Shown here piece by piece: positions 1 to 7,780 of a stretch of DNA of 15,993 nucleotides; position 1 is the first letter of the stretch; each line of letters starts with the position of its first letter. This DNA comes from Ruminococcus sp. UBA4350 (GTDB taxonomy: Bacteria > Bacillota > Clostridia > Oscillospirales > Ruminococcaceae), in contig DGSY01000135.1 of assembly GCA_002394125.1 (NCBI GenBank), forward strand, positions 1-15,993. Reading direction: 5' to 3'. Position numbers and translations under genes: made by a program. Under the pieces are notes generated by a model that was not told the origin of the DNA, ran no database searches, and saw nothing but the letters and a program-made list of their open reading frames with translations.

Positions 1-444
1 ATGGTGCAGATCAAGGGCGTCGATTCCACCGAGCGCACGACTATCGCGAAGCTCGCCGCTGACGCAAAGCTCGTTGTGCATGAGCGTCTGATGACACACG
101 GCGAACAGCGCGCCTCCAGCATTTACAAGGTCGAGCTGAACGGCGACGGCTCCAGCGCGGATGTCGTTTCGCGCTCCGTCGCAAGAGACCGTTCCTATCA
201 GAAGCTCGATATGTGCATCATCGGAAGCGCAGCGTGCAGCGGCCATACCGAATGCGATTCGATCATCATGGATGAGGGACGCATTCTGGCTGTCCCGTCG
301 CTCGAAGCAAACAGTGTCGATGCGGCACTTGTGCATGAAGCTGCGATCGGCAAAATCGCCGGCGACCAGATCATCAAGCTGATGACGCTCGGTCTGACCG
401 AAGCAGAGGCGGAGGAACAGATCATCAACGGCTTCCTCAAATGA
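1..444 (+). CDS. SufB/SufD family Fe-S cluster assembly protein, C-terminal part
   Basis: This is the C-terminal portion of a SUF-system scaffold of the SufB/SufD family, which builds Fe-S clusters in the cytoplasm together with the ATPase SufC. The frame is open from the first base, so the ATG at position 1 is probably internal and the gene is cut by the window edge; 147 residues are visible, against at least 300 in full-length relatives. The end of the beta-helix core is recognisable: Cys85 in GHTECDS, then LEANSVDAALVHEAAIGKI (His112-Glu113) followed by the usual helical tail GDQIIKLMTLGLTEAEA and IINGFL. The HEA triplet is closer to SufB than to the SHG of E. coli SufD, but many Clostridia carry a single shortened SufBD protein, so I do not assign sufB or sufD. 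The next gene begins 15 bases downstream. Confidence 0.88.
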   Translation: MVQIKGVDSTERTTIAKLAADAKLVVHERLMTHGEQRASSIYKVELNGDGSSADVVSRSVARDRSYQKLDMCIIGSAACSGHTECDSIIMDEGRILAVPSLEANSVDAALVHEAAIGKIAGDQIIKLMTLGLTEAEAEEQIINGFLK

Positions 445-449
445 CCGAC

Positions 450-454
450 AGGAG
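450..454 (+). promoter_or_regulatory. ribosome binding site of the GT-C-like gene
   Basis: AGGAG lies five bases before the ATG at 460, within the 15-base gap after the SufB/D stop. It fixes the start of the membrane protein and suggests that both genes are read from one transcript. Confidence 0.7.
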
Positions 455-459
455 CAAAC

Positions 460-2298
460 ATGAAAAACAATCATACTGCCGCAGCGGATCCCGCCGTCAG
501 ACAGGAAATGCCGCTGCTTGATCGGATCAATGCCCTTGCCGGCCGGCTGCTGCGGCTCAATGAGAAAGCAGAAGGCATCAGCGGAAAGCTGCCGGAAACC
601 GTCCTCTTTCTGCTCTGGACTGTTCTGCATTTCGTCATCTCTGCATTCCATGAGCGCTGGTTTGATGAAGCGGTCGCGTGGCAGATCGCCAAAAACACGC
701 CGTGGAAGGAGCTGCTGTTTGTTACGCCGCATTATGAGGGGCATCCGCAGCTCTGGCATCTGCTGCTCGCGGTCTTCGCCAAAAACGGCGCGCCCTACCA
801 GATGACGCTGACGGTCATCAGCTATGTGTTTATGGGAACGGCAGTTTTCCTGCTGCTGTTCCGGACACCGCTGCCGCGGATTATGCGCTGGATGCTGCCG
901 TTCTCATATTTCATCCTGTATGAATACGGCGTGATCGCAAGACCCTACTGCATTCTGGTCATGTGTTTTGTTCTGCTGGGCATTCTCCACAGGGAACGGA
1001 ATACCCGTCCGCTGCCGTATATCCTGACGCTGATGCTGCTGTGTGCAAGTCAGGCCTACGGCATTGTGTTAGCGGGCTCGATCTGTGCGGTCTGGAGCTT
1101 TGAGATCATCCTTGAGAAAAAGAAAGCGGGTACACTCCCCTCTCAACTGAAGGACAGGCGTGTTCTGCTGCTCGGAGTGCTGCTCCTTTTTGCTGTGATG
1201 CTGATCCTCTTTCTCATGCCGCGTGAGGACACATACGCAATCAGCGCACTCTACGCCAATTCCGGTTTCATCATCCGGTTTCTTTATACCTTTTTCATAC
1301 TGCCGCTCGACAGTATCATTACCAATATTTTCTTCTTCGATACCCAGCTTATGGTCATGAAATTTGATCCGCTCACTTTTTGTCTCGGCATGGTCATCGG
1401 TCTGCTGTTTCTCCTGCTGCTGCTCCGGATCGGAATTGACAGACGGACACAATGGTATCTGATCGTTCCGCACTGTATTTTTTCTGTCTTTACCGCAAGC
1501 GTCTACTTTGCACAGCATCATATCGGCGTCTGGTTCATATTTCTCGTTTTCTGGTTCATGATCTCATTTTCGCCGGCAGAGCAGAGATTTGATGAAACCG
1601 AAGGCAGCCGGCAGTCCAGCTTCGTGAAAAACATCCTGCGCTCAACAGCTGTCTGCCTGACATCGTTCACACTGGTTTTCATCACCGTGCAGGGCGCAGT
1701 TGCCTGCTTCCGTGAGTTCGGAACCGTCTTTGCGATCGGACAAAAAGAGGCAGAATTCATTATGGATAACGGACTGGACCGCTATCATATCATGACGCAA
1801 TGGGTGATTCAGTATGATGATGTATATGACACAAAGGAGGAAAAGGAAAGCACCGCCTCGGATAACCTCATCAAGAAACGCAACGTTCTGAACATTATGC
1901 CGGAATCCCTGTATAATTCTGATACGCTGATCGCATATACCGGACACAATATCTTTTATCATTATCACAACGGCACGGACGATCACGCATATTACAGTCA
2001 CAAAATGCTCAAACGTGCGGAATCCGATGCACTCCTTGCACAGATCGGTCAGCTGCCGGTTCCGGATGTGCTATTAGGCTCAAACAATCTGCACGAGATC
2101 CATACGCAGTATCTCTATCCGACATGGGGCGAGGAATCCTTTGCGGATATTGAATATGTCCGCGTTTTTACTGATAAGACCGAACGGGTATGGAAAGCCG
2201 CCACCAGCAAGACAGAATATGTCTCCATTTACGTCAGAAAGGAGATCGCTGAGAAACTCGGACTCACGATCATCCCGAATTCCGATCTGCCGGTCTGA
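460..2298 (+). CDS. Polytopic membrane protein, probable GT-C glycosyltransferase
   Basis: A 612-residue integral membrane protein. A hydrophilic N-terminus of about 45 residues is followed by roughly ten hydrophobic segments to about residue 425, then a soluble, probably extracytoplasmic domain of about 180 residues. Just after the first membrane segment stands ERWFDEAVAWQIAKN; the Asp69-Glu70 pair in this first outside loop matches the acidic catalytic motif of lipid-phosphate-sugar dependent GT-C enzymes (PMT/ArnT class). It is followed by EGHPQLWHLLL (residues 93-103), which resembles the conserved HPPL-type motif of that group. From this I infer transfer of a polyprenyl-phosphate sugar to an envelope acceptor; donor and acceptor are unknown. 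The start is fixed by AGGAG at 450-454. The central and 3' parts (about 1260-2000) look more AT-rich than neighbouring genes. It could instead be a catalytically inactive GT-C-fold protein. Confidence 0.7.
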   Translation: MKNNHTAAADPAVRQEMPLLDRINALAGRLLRLNEKAEGISGKLPETVLFLLWTVLHFVISAFHERWFDEAVAWQIAKNTPWKELLFVTPHYEGHPQLWHLLLAVFAKNGAPYQMTLTVISYVFMGTAVFLLLFRTPLPRIMRWMLPFSYFILYEYGVIARPYCILVMCFVLLGILHRERNTRPLPYILTLMLLCASQAYGIVLAGSICAVWSFEIILEKKKAGTLPSQLKDRRVLLLGVLLLFAVMLILFLMPREDTYAISALYANSGFIIRFLYTFFILPLDSIITNIFFFDTQLMVMKFDPLTFCLGMVIGLLFLLLLLRIGIDRRTQWYLIVPHCIFSVFTASVYFAQHHIGVWFIFLVFWFMISFSPAEQRFDETEGSRQSSFVKNILRSTAVCLTSFTLVFITVQGAVACFREFGTVFAIGQKEAEFIMDNGLDRYHIMTQWVIQYDDVYDTKEEKESTASDNLIKKRNVLNIMPESLYNSDTLIAYTGHNIFYHYHNGTDDHAYYSHKMLKRAESDALLAQIGQLPVPDVLLGSNNLHEIHTQYLYPTWGEESFADIEYVRVFTDKTERVWKAATSKTEYVSIYVRKEIAEKLGLTIIPNSDLPV

Positions 2299-2323
2299 TC
2301 CGACACCCAATCGAACATAAACA

Positions 2324-2364
2324 AAAAGCAGATGCGGGAGCATTTCACTCCTGCATCTGCTTTT
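2324..2364. terminator. Bidirectional rho-independent terminator
   Basis: A 17-base-pair hairpin with a single G-T wobble and the seven-base loop CATTTCA. The arms are 2324-2340 and 2348-2364. The left arm begins with AAAA and the right arm ends with TTTT, so either strand yields a GC-rich stem followed by a U-run. It lies between the convergent stops at 2298 (plus) and 2368 (minus) and fits a shared terminator for the GT-C-like gene and clpE. Confidence 0.85.
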
Positions 2365-2367
2365 CTG

Positions 2368-4725
2368 TTATTCGGTCTCGAGCTTCACGCCGTCCTCGCT
2401 GCCGGTGATATGCACCATATGCAGCGGTGTCTCGGCATCGACGATCAGCGTCGCGAGCGGATCCTCGATCTCGTCGCGCAGTGTCCGGCGGATATCACGC
2501 GCTCCGTACTGATGCCCGTGGGACTTCTTTGCGACAAATTCCAGCGCAGCCTCGTCCCAGTCGATCAGGATGCCGCGCTCGGAAAGCGCAGAGGCGGTCT
2601 CTTTCAGCATCAGATCGGCAATGCGGGCGTAATTCTCAACACTCAGCGGCTTGAATACGATGATCTCATCCACTCTGCCGACGAATTCCGGCCGAAGGAA
2701 ATCCTTCAGCGCCTTCATCGCCTTCTCGGTCGAGATCTCGGTCTCGGTCTTGTTGAATCCGACGCCGGTGGATTTGTCGGTGCTGCCGGCATTGGATGTC
2801 ATGATGATGACAGTGTTCTCGAAATTGACTGTCCGACCCTGCGCATCATCAATGCGTCCCTCGTCAAGAATTTGCAGCAGCAGATTCATGACATCCGGAT
2901 GCGCCTTTTCGATCTCGTCAAAGAGGATCACGGAATAGGGTCTCCGACGCACCTTTTCGGTCAGCTGACCGGCCTCGTCATAGCCGACATAGCCGGGAGG
3001 CGAACCGATCATCCGCGAAACTGCGTGCTTTTCCATGTATTCCGTCATATCAAGACGGATCAGCGGCTCGGTCGAATCAAACAGCTCATTCGAAAGCACC
3101 TTGACCAGCTCGGTCTTTCCGACACCGGTCGGGCCGACGAAGATGAACGATGCCGGTCTGCGGCGCGTCGTCATCTGCACTCTGCTGCGCTTGATCGCCT
3201 TTGCGAGCGCACGGATCGCCTCATCCTGTCCGATGATATGCGCTTTCAGATGATCCTCCAGATCGCGGAGCTTCGCGTACTCAGTCTCCTCGATCTTGTT
3301 TGCGGGAATGCCCGTCCAGATCTCGATGACGTGCGCAAGATCGCCGGCCTCGACATTGACCTCGACCGGATGCTCCGTCAGCTCGTCATACCGCGCTTTC
3401 AGGTGGATCATCTCGCCCTTGCGGGTCTGGAGCTCCTGATAATCCGGATTCGGGTCGGATTCGATCGCCTCGATCCGCTCCTGCTTCTCCGCGATCTCGG
3501 TGGTCAGGCGGTCAAGCTCGGTCAGCTCCGGATGCTGGATGCTGACATACGCGCAGCTTTCGTCCAGCAGGTCGATTGCCTTATCCGGCAGGAAACGGTC
3601 GGTGATATAGCGCTCAGACAGCACCGTGCAGAGCCGCAGCATCGCCGGCGAAATGTGAACGCGGTGGAATTCCTCATAGTATTTCGCAACGCCCTTGAGA
3701 ATCTCAACGGTATCCTCGATCGTCGGCTCATCAACGCGAACCGGCTGGAAACGGCGTTCGAGCGCGCCGTCCTTTTCGATATACTTGCGGTATTCGGAGA
3801 AGGTCGTTGCGCCGATGACCTGAAGCTCACCGCGGGAAAGCGCCGGCTTCAGGATATTTGCGGCATTCATTGAGCCCTCGGAATCGCCCGCACCGACAAG
3901 GCTGTGTACCTCGTCGATGAACAGGATGATATTCCCCTGCTCCTTGACCTCCTCGACCAGTCCCTTGACGCGGCTCTCAAACTGTCCGCGGAACTGCGTT
4001 CCCGCGACCAGCGCGGTCATATCGAGCAGATAGATTTTCTTGTCCTTGAGGTGGAACGGCACATCGCCGGAAGCGATCTTCAGTGCGATGCCCTCTGCAA
4101 CAGCGGTCTTGCCGACGCCCGGCTCACCGATCAGGCAGGGATTGTTCTTCTGGCGGCGCGAAAGGATCTGAATGACACGCGCGATCTCGGTATCTCTGCC
4201 GACCACGCCGTCCATTTTGCCCTCCTCGGCACGCATACTGAGATTGGTGCAGTAGCTGTCGAGATATTTCAGCTCCTTCTTGCGCTCCTTGCGCTTTGAT
4301 TTGCGGTCTTCCTTGCTGCCGCCGGATTTGTCGCTTCCGAAGCGGCTGAAAAGTCCGCCGGATGGCTGCTCGGATTTCTCCCTGCCTTCCTTGTCCTTGT
4401 CCTTCTCCTTCTGTGCGTCATCGCTCTTGTCATCGTCATTATTCTGGGCATCCGCGAACATACGCTGAATGAAGCGCGGCATCGTGCTTGCGCCGCCGAC
4501 CTCAAAATTATCCTCGTCACCGCCCATAAGATCCATCATCTGATCGCTCATCTGCTCGATATCCTCATCGGTGATGCCCATATGCTCCATATATTCAGCG
4601 ACCTGCGGGATATTCAGCTTTTTCGCGCAGACAAGGCAGAGCCCCTCATTGCGCTTTTCTGTACCGTGCATAGATGTAATGAATACCACGGCAGGCCGTT
4701 TTTTGCAGTTGCTGCACATTACCAT
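2368..4725 (-). CDS. clpE: ClpE-like AAA+ unfoldase with N-terminal zinc finger
   Basis: A Clp/Hsp100 ATPase of 785 residues that should unfold proteins and feed them to ClpP. The N-terminus carries a zinc finger (Cys4-x2-Cys7 and Cys30-x2-Cys33), as in ClpE, and not the paired Clp_N repeats of ClpC. A highly charged, low-complexity Lys/Glu/Asp linker follows at about 95-150. The first AAA+ module has Walker A GEPGVGKT (200-207), Walker B ILFIDE (267-272) and ALERRF (321-326). A short coiled middle domain spans about 402-450. The second module has GPTGVGKT (531-538) and VILFDE (599-604). VGF at 655-657 lies where ClpC/ClpE carry the ClpP-docking loop, so a ClpP partner is likely; no clpP is in the window. 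The start at 4725 is preceded by GGAGAG at 4736-4741; Met3 at 4719 is a possible alternative. It is the last gene of the minus-strand run. I saw no CtsR operator in the 64 bases upstream. Confidence 0.9.
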   Translation of the reverse strand: MVMCSNCKKRPAVVFITSMHGTEKRNEGLCLVCAKKLNIPQVAEYMEHMGITDEDIEQMSDQMMDLMGGDEDNFEVGGASTMPRFIQRMFADAQNNDDDKSDDAQKEKDKDKEGREKSEQPSGGLFSRFGSDKSGGSKEDRKSKRKERKKELKYLDSYCTNLSMRAEEGKMDGVVGRDTEIARVIQILSRRQKNNPCLIGEPGVGKTAVAEGIALKIASGDVPFHLKDKKIYLLDMTALVAGTQFRGQFESRVKGLVEEVKEQGNIILFIDEVHSLVGAGDSEGSMNAANILKPALSRGELQVIGATTFSEYRKYIEKDGALERRFQPVRVDEPTIEDTVEILKGVAKYYEEFHRVHISPAMLRLCTVLSERYITDRFLPDKAIDLLDESCAYVSIQHPELTELDRLTTEIAEKQERIEAIESDPNPDYQELQTRKGEMIHLKARYDELTEHPVEVNVEAGDLAHVIEIWTGIPANKIEETEYAKLRDLEDHLKAHIIGQDEAIRALAKAIKRSRVQMTTRRRPASFIFVGPTGVGKTELVKVLSNELFDSTEPLIRLDMTEYMEKHAVSRMIGSPPGYVGYDEAGQLTEKVRRRPYSVILFDEIEKAHPDVMNLLLQILDEGRIDDAQGRTVNFENTVIIMTSNAGSTDKSTGVGFNKTETEISTEKAMKALKDFLRPEFVGRVDEIIVFKPLSVENYARIADLMLKETASALSERGILIDWDEAALEFVAKKSHGHQYGARDIRRTLRDEIEDPLATLIVDAETPLHMVHITGSEDGVKLETE

Positions 4726-4736
4726 ATAGCTGTTTC

Positions 4737-4754
4737 TCTCCGTATTGCCGGAGA
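4737..4754 (-). promoter_or_regulatory. Short hairpin holding the clpE ribosome binding site
   Basis: On the minus strand TCTCCG and CGGAGA form a six-base-pair stem with a six-base loop, and the GGAGA of the clpE ribosome binding site lies in the 3' arm. A second GGAG a few bases upstream (4759-4762) could pair with the same CTCC instead. This might limit clpE translation, but the stem is short and may be chance. Confidence 0.3.
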
Positions 4755-4789
4755 TACGCTCCTTTCTTTACTGTAAATGCGTTCACCTT

Positions 4790-5701
4790 TTATATCAGCA
4801 TCCGGATATGCTCATAGAAGAACGAAAAGATCATGGAATCGTTGATCACAGTCTCATTGAGATATCTTCCGCCGCCGCCGGAGAGCAGAATGATCAGCCG
4901 AATCAGCAGCGTCAGCAGGATCAGCATGGCACCCGCCTCAAAAATACCGATCAGGCCGCCGATCGCGTGATCGGCGCTTTTGCTGATATTGATGAAAATG
5001 TTCTTCTGCGTCATGGCGCTGATGAGCGCTGCGACGACCATCATGACGGAAAACAGGATCAGGAAGAGGAAGATCCGCAGCACCTCGATCGTGGTCTCTG
5101 AACCGAACAGCGACTCCTCACGCTCGGCGCATTCCGTCAGATTCACATCCGGATCGTAGTAATCCGCGACGGTCTGGTTCATCAGACTTTCATCCTCCCG
5201 GACGCGCTTTTCAAAATTCATCCGGACATAATGCGGCAGGCGCTCATCCAGCTCCGCACCGTATTCCCGTATGAATGCATTCACCAGAGAACTGCGGAAC
5301 TCGGACTCATCAATGGTGTCAGATTTTGATGCGCGGCAGACATATTCATACAGACTCTCACAGAGATCCCTGTTCCGTGCATTTTTCACGCGTTTTGAAA
5401 TCTCGTCTTTATCCAGCACAGCGCCGTAATTGCCGCGCTCCAGACAATTCGTATAGATTCCGACAAAGTCCATATGCTTATTCGCCGTCTCAAAATTGGT
5501 GATATTCGTCTGCGCCGCGACCGACCGGTACAGATTCGGCGCACCGACCGATGCCAGCACACCGGCTGCGATCGTCACGATCGCATATCCGATACTGATG
5601 ACCAGAACCTTTGCAAGGCCCCGCCTTGCATTGGAAAAGATCACATAGACAAATACACCTATGACCAGAAGGTCATACAGCCACCACAATGAAGCGCTCA
5701 T
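4790..5701 (-). CDS. CvpA-like membrane protein with a large central domain
   Basis: A 303-residue membrane protein resembling the CvpA family (colicin V production; poorly understood envelope or biofilm role). Two N-terminal hydrophobic helices (about 5-22 and 30-52) enclose RRGL at 26-29. Two C-terminal helices (about 205-230 and 250-275) enclose the typical ADHAIGGLIGIFEAG pattern at 243-257. Common CvpA proteins are about 160-200 residues with a short middle; this one has about 150 extra, mostly charged residues between helices two and three, probably outside the cell. The start at 5701 is preferred because AGGAGG (5710-5715) is eight bases upstream; the ATG at 5707 would leave only two. 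The gene sits between the DUF5711-like gene and clpE, 64 bases before the latter. Confidence 0.72.
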   Translation of the reverse strand: MSASLWWLYDLLVIGVFVYVIFSNARRGLAKVLVISIGYAIVTIAAGVLASVGAPNLYRSVAAQTNITNFETANKHMDFVGIYTNCLERGNYGAVLDKDEISKRVKNARNRDLCESLYEYVCRASKSDTIDESEFRSSLVNAFIREYGAELDERLPHYVRMNFEKRVREDESLMNQTVADYYDPDVNLTECAEREESLFGSETTIEVLRIFLFLILFSVMMVVAALISAMTQKNIFINISKSADHAIGGLIGIFEAGAMLILLTLLIRLIILLSGGGGRYLNETVINDSMIFSFFYEHIRMLI

Positions 5702-5709
5702 GCGCATAT

Positions 5710-5715
5710 CCTCCT
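5710..5715 (-). promoter_or_regulatory. Ribosome binding site deciding the CvpA-like start
   Basis: A perfect AGGAGG on the minus strand, eight bases before the ATG at 5701 and only two before the in-frame ATG at 5707. It therefore favours the downstream start. Confidence 0.75.
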
Positions 5716-5718
5716 TTC

Positions 5719-5744
5719 ATCCGCATCCTGCACCGGATACGGAC
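5719..5744 (-). promoter_or_regulatory. Intercistronic hairpin before the CvpA-like gene
   Basis: The minus strand can form a ten-base-pair stem (two G-T pairs) with a six-base loop GGTGCA. It ends a few bases before the AGGAGG of the CvpA-like gene and follows an A-rich stretch. No U-run follows, so it is not a normal terminator; it could be an mRNA processing or stability element in the 74-base gap after the DUF5711-like gene. Confidence 0.4.
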
Positions 5745-5775
5745 GACTCCCTTTTTTTCTTTATATTTTTTCAGC

Positions 5776-6990
5776 TCACAGGCTCGTGTAATCCATCCAC
5801 TCGATGCGGTCATATCCCCGCAGATAGAGATTGCTGCCGATCCGCAGAAAACCGTCATAGCCGTCTGTCACCGGCATGGCCGCGAGCATCTGCCCGTAGA
5901 CATTCACCGTTTCAAACTGCTTGCGCATCTGCACCAGCACCGCTTCCTTTTCGTTTACGATCGAAATATCCTTGACATTCTTTGTATATTCACGGATCAC
6001 AGGTGACTGCGCCGTGCCGTTCAGGATGACAAGGGAATCGGTGTGCATCTCCTCATTCCGCAGCAGGATCGCCGCAGTATTGCCTTCAAAGCGTCCGAGC
6101 TTCAGGACATCCGGATAGACGTAGCTGCTGAGCAGCTTACCCTCGCCGTCCAGAAATCCGCACATGGTATCACCGAGCAGAAATACATTTCCCTCACTGG
6201 TATTATATACCGAAATCGCAAGCGTGTCAAGTGGTTGACTCGCCCAAAGATCCGTAACGACCGAAAAGCTGTAGGAATGCACAACAGAATGCATCGTGCC
6301 GTCTGCGGTATAAATGCTCACGGCATAGCAGCCCTTTTCGTCCGGATGGAAGGTCAGATCGGCAAGCCGCTCCACACAGCTGCGCGTATAGATCTGCTGT
6401 CCCTTGGCGTTGAAAACGGTCAGCTTGCAGGCACAGGTCTCCGCCGTTGTGACGACCGCGATCATGCCGCTCTGCGAGATCCGCCCGAAAATGATCGGAT
6501 CGGCAAGCGTTTTCTCAAAGCGGGTCTTTGCCGGAGTCTCCAGCCGCAGATGCGTCCCGCCGTTCTCATAGATCAGCGCATATTCGCCGGCCGTCCGCAG
6601 CATGGCATTGCCGTAGGTATGCTGCCGCGAGGCGAGCGGCGTACCGTCCTGCTCATAGACCTGCAAATGCGAATCCGTCAGCACGAGCAGCTTTCCCGCC
6701 GCAGCGCCGAACTGATAATCCTGATCGTGATACATATAGATCGGGAAATTGCCGGTGCCGGACGGCTGCCCGCTGTTGTATACGCTCTGATGCCGCACGC
6801 CGCCTGATGTAAAGCGCGGCATCCACGAATCCCTTCGCTGATACAGCACCAGGATCACAACCGCCAGCAGCAGCAGCCAGACGCCCTGCCGCAAAACCTT
6901 TTTCTGCTTTTTCTGCCGCCGCTTCGCATAGATATTTTTCTGCCTGGCAGGCTTCGTTCCGGATGTATCTTTTCGGAAGCGAATGTTCAT
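5776..6990 (-). CDS. DUF5711-like membrane-anchored beta-propeller-type protein
   Basis: A 404-residue protein with a very basic cytoplasmic N-terminus (about 1-35, rich in Lys/Arg), one membrane helix at about 36-50, and a large outside domain. That domain is built of repeating short beta-strand segments (for example KLLVLTDSHLQVYEQDGTPL near 99-118 and FGRISQSGMIAVVT), which suggests a beta-propeller. Layout and neighbourhood match the DUF5711 family of Clostridia, of unknown function. The assignment rests on recall of that family and its link to CvpA-like genes, not on a search. There is no strong Shine-Dalgarno; AAGGG lies about seven bases before the ATG. The gene follows truA by 29 bases and precedes the CvpA-like gene by 74. 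I infer an envelope-associated role, possibly with the CvpA-like protein. Confidence 0.62.
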   Translation of the reverse strand: MNIRFRKDTSGTKPARQKNIYAKRRQKKQKKVLRQGVWLLLLAVVILVLYQRRDSWMPRFTSGGVRHQSVYNSGQPSGTGNFPIYMYHDQDYQFGAAAGKLLVLTDSHLQVYEQDGTPLASRQHTYGNAMLRTAGEYALIYENGGTHLRLETPAKTRFEKTLADPIIFGRISQSGMIAVVTTAETCACKLTVFNAKGQQIYTRSCVERLADLTFHPDEKGCYAVSIYTADGTMHSVVHSYSFSVVTDLWASQPLDTLAISVYNTSEGNVFLLGDTMCGFLDGEGKLLSSYVYPDVLKLGRFEGNTAAILLRNEEMHTDSLVILNGTAQSPVIREYTKNVKDISIVNEKEAVLVQMRKQFETVNVYGQMLAAMPVTDGYDGFLRIGSNLYLRGYDRIEWMDYTSL

Positions 6991-7019
6991 AGCAGCCCTT
7001 CTTTCTTTTGTCCGTATGT

Positions 7020-7778
7020 TCAGAAGCCGTGGATTTCCGCATCATCATAGAAAACACGGTTCAGATAGAGGCCGTGTGCCATTGCGGTACGACCGGCGGC
7101 GAGTCTGTCCCGCGCCGCGAGGATCTCAGGGATCGCATCCGGCGAATAGATGCCCTCATTGATATCGAGCAGCGTCCCGACGAAGATCCGCACCATATTG
7201 TAGAGGAATCCGTCGCCGCGTACCCGCACATCGACCTCGCAGCCGTTCTGCGTGACCGAAACGCCGTAGATCGTCCGGACGCAGTTCATTTCATCTGTCG
7301 CCTGTGCGCAGAAGCTGTGGAAATCATGCTGCCCGACGATTTTCTCCGCCGCATAGCGCATTTTCTCCGCATCGAGCGGCCTGCGGTAATGGAATGCCAG
7401 ATCCCGCATAAAGGGATTCTTGCTCTCGTGGCAGTGGATGCGGTAGAGATACTCCTTGCCGCGGCAGTCAAACCGCGCATGAAATTCCGGCACCGTATCC
7501 TCACAGGCCAGCACGGAAATATCCGGCGGCAGATAGCCGTTCAGGGCGCGCACGAGATTCAGACAGCGGATTTCCCGCTCCGTATGCAGATGCAGCACAA
7601 ATGCATTTGCATGAACGCCGGTATCCGTCCGCGAACAGCCGTAAACCGTCACCGGCCCGTTCAGAACGCGCGAGAGCTGCTGCTCCAGCTCGCCCTGCAC
7701 GGTTTTTGCATTCGTCTGCCGCTGGAATCCGTGGTAATTCGTTCCGCGGTAGGCGATCGTCATTTTCAGTGTCCGCAT
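7020..7778 (-). CDS. truA: tRNA pseudouridine(38-40) synthase TruA
   Basis: TruA isomerises uridine to pseudouridine at positions 38-40 in the tRNA anticodon arm. The 252-residue protein has the expected length. It contains the start motif MTIAYRGTNYHGFQRQ, the catalytic motif GCSRTDTGVHA with nucleophile Asp52, KEYLYRI, and FLYNMVRIFVGTLLDI near the C-terminus. The start at 7778 is chosen because GGAGG lies seven bases upstream; a longer open frame to 7865 only adds residues overlapping yfhO. The start follows the yfhO stop (7781-7783) by two bases, so the pair is probably translationally coupled. truA commonly follows ecfT in Bacillota; here yfhO separates them. Confidence 0.96.
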   Translation of the reverse strand: MRTLKMTIAYRGTNYHGFQRQTNAKTVQGELEQQLSRVLNGPVTVYGCSRTDTGVHANAFVLHLHTEREIRCLNLVRALNGYLPPDISVLACEDTVPEFHARFDCRGKEYLYRIHCHESKNPFMRDLAFHYRRPLDAEKMRYAAEKIVGQHDFHSFCAQATDEMNCVRTIYGVSVTQNGCEVDVRVRGDGFLYNMVRIFVGTLLDINEGIYSPDAIPEILAARDRLAAGRTAMAHGLYLNRVFYDDAEIHGF

Positions 7779-7780
7779 CG

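Noticed and set aside
2332..3873. A 513-codon open frame on the plus strand
   Set aside because: It lies entirely opposite clpE, which has full AAA+ motifs. The antisense frame gives no recognisable domain, begins inside the terminator hairpin and is a by-product of the GC-rich codon pattern.
4726..4789. CtsR operator before clpE
   Set aside because: A tandem GGTCAAA-like heptamer repeat was looked for and not found; AGGTGAA near 4790 is a single poor match.
5745..5775. AT-rich promoter (TATAAA on the minus strand) for the CvpA-like gene and clpE
   Set aside because: A TATAAA is present in an A-rich stretch but I found no -35 at a suitable distance; AT-richness alone is not enough.
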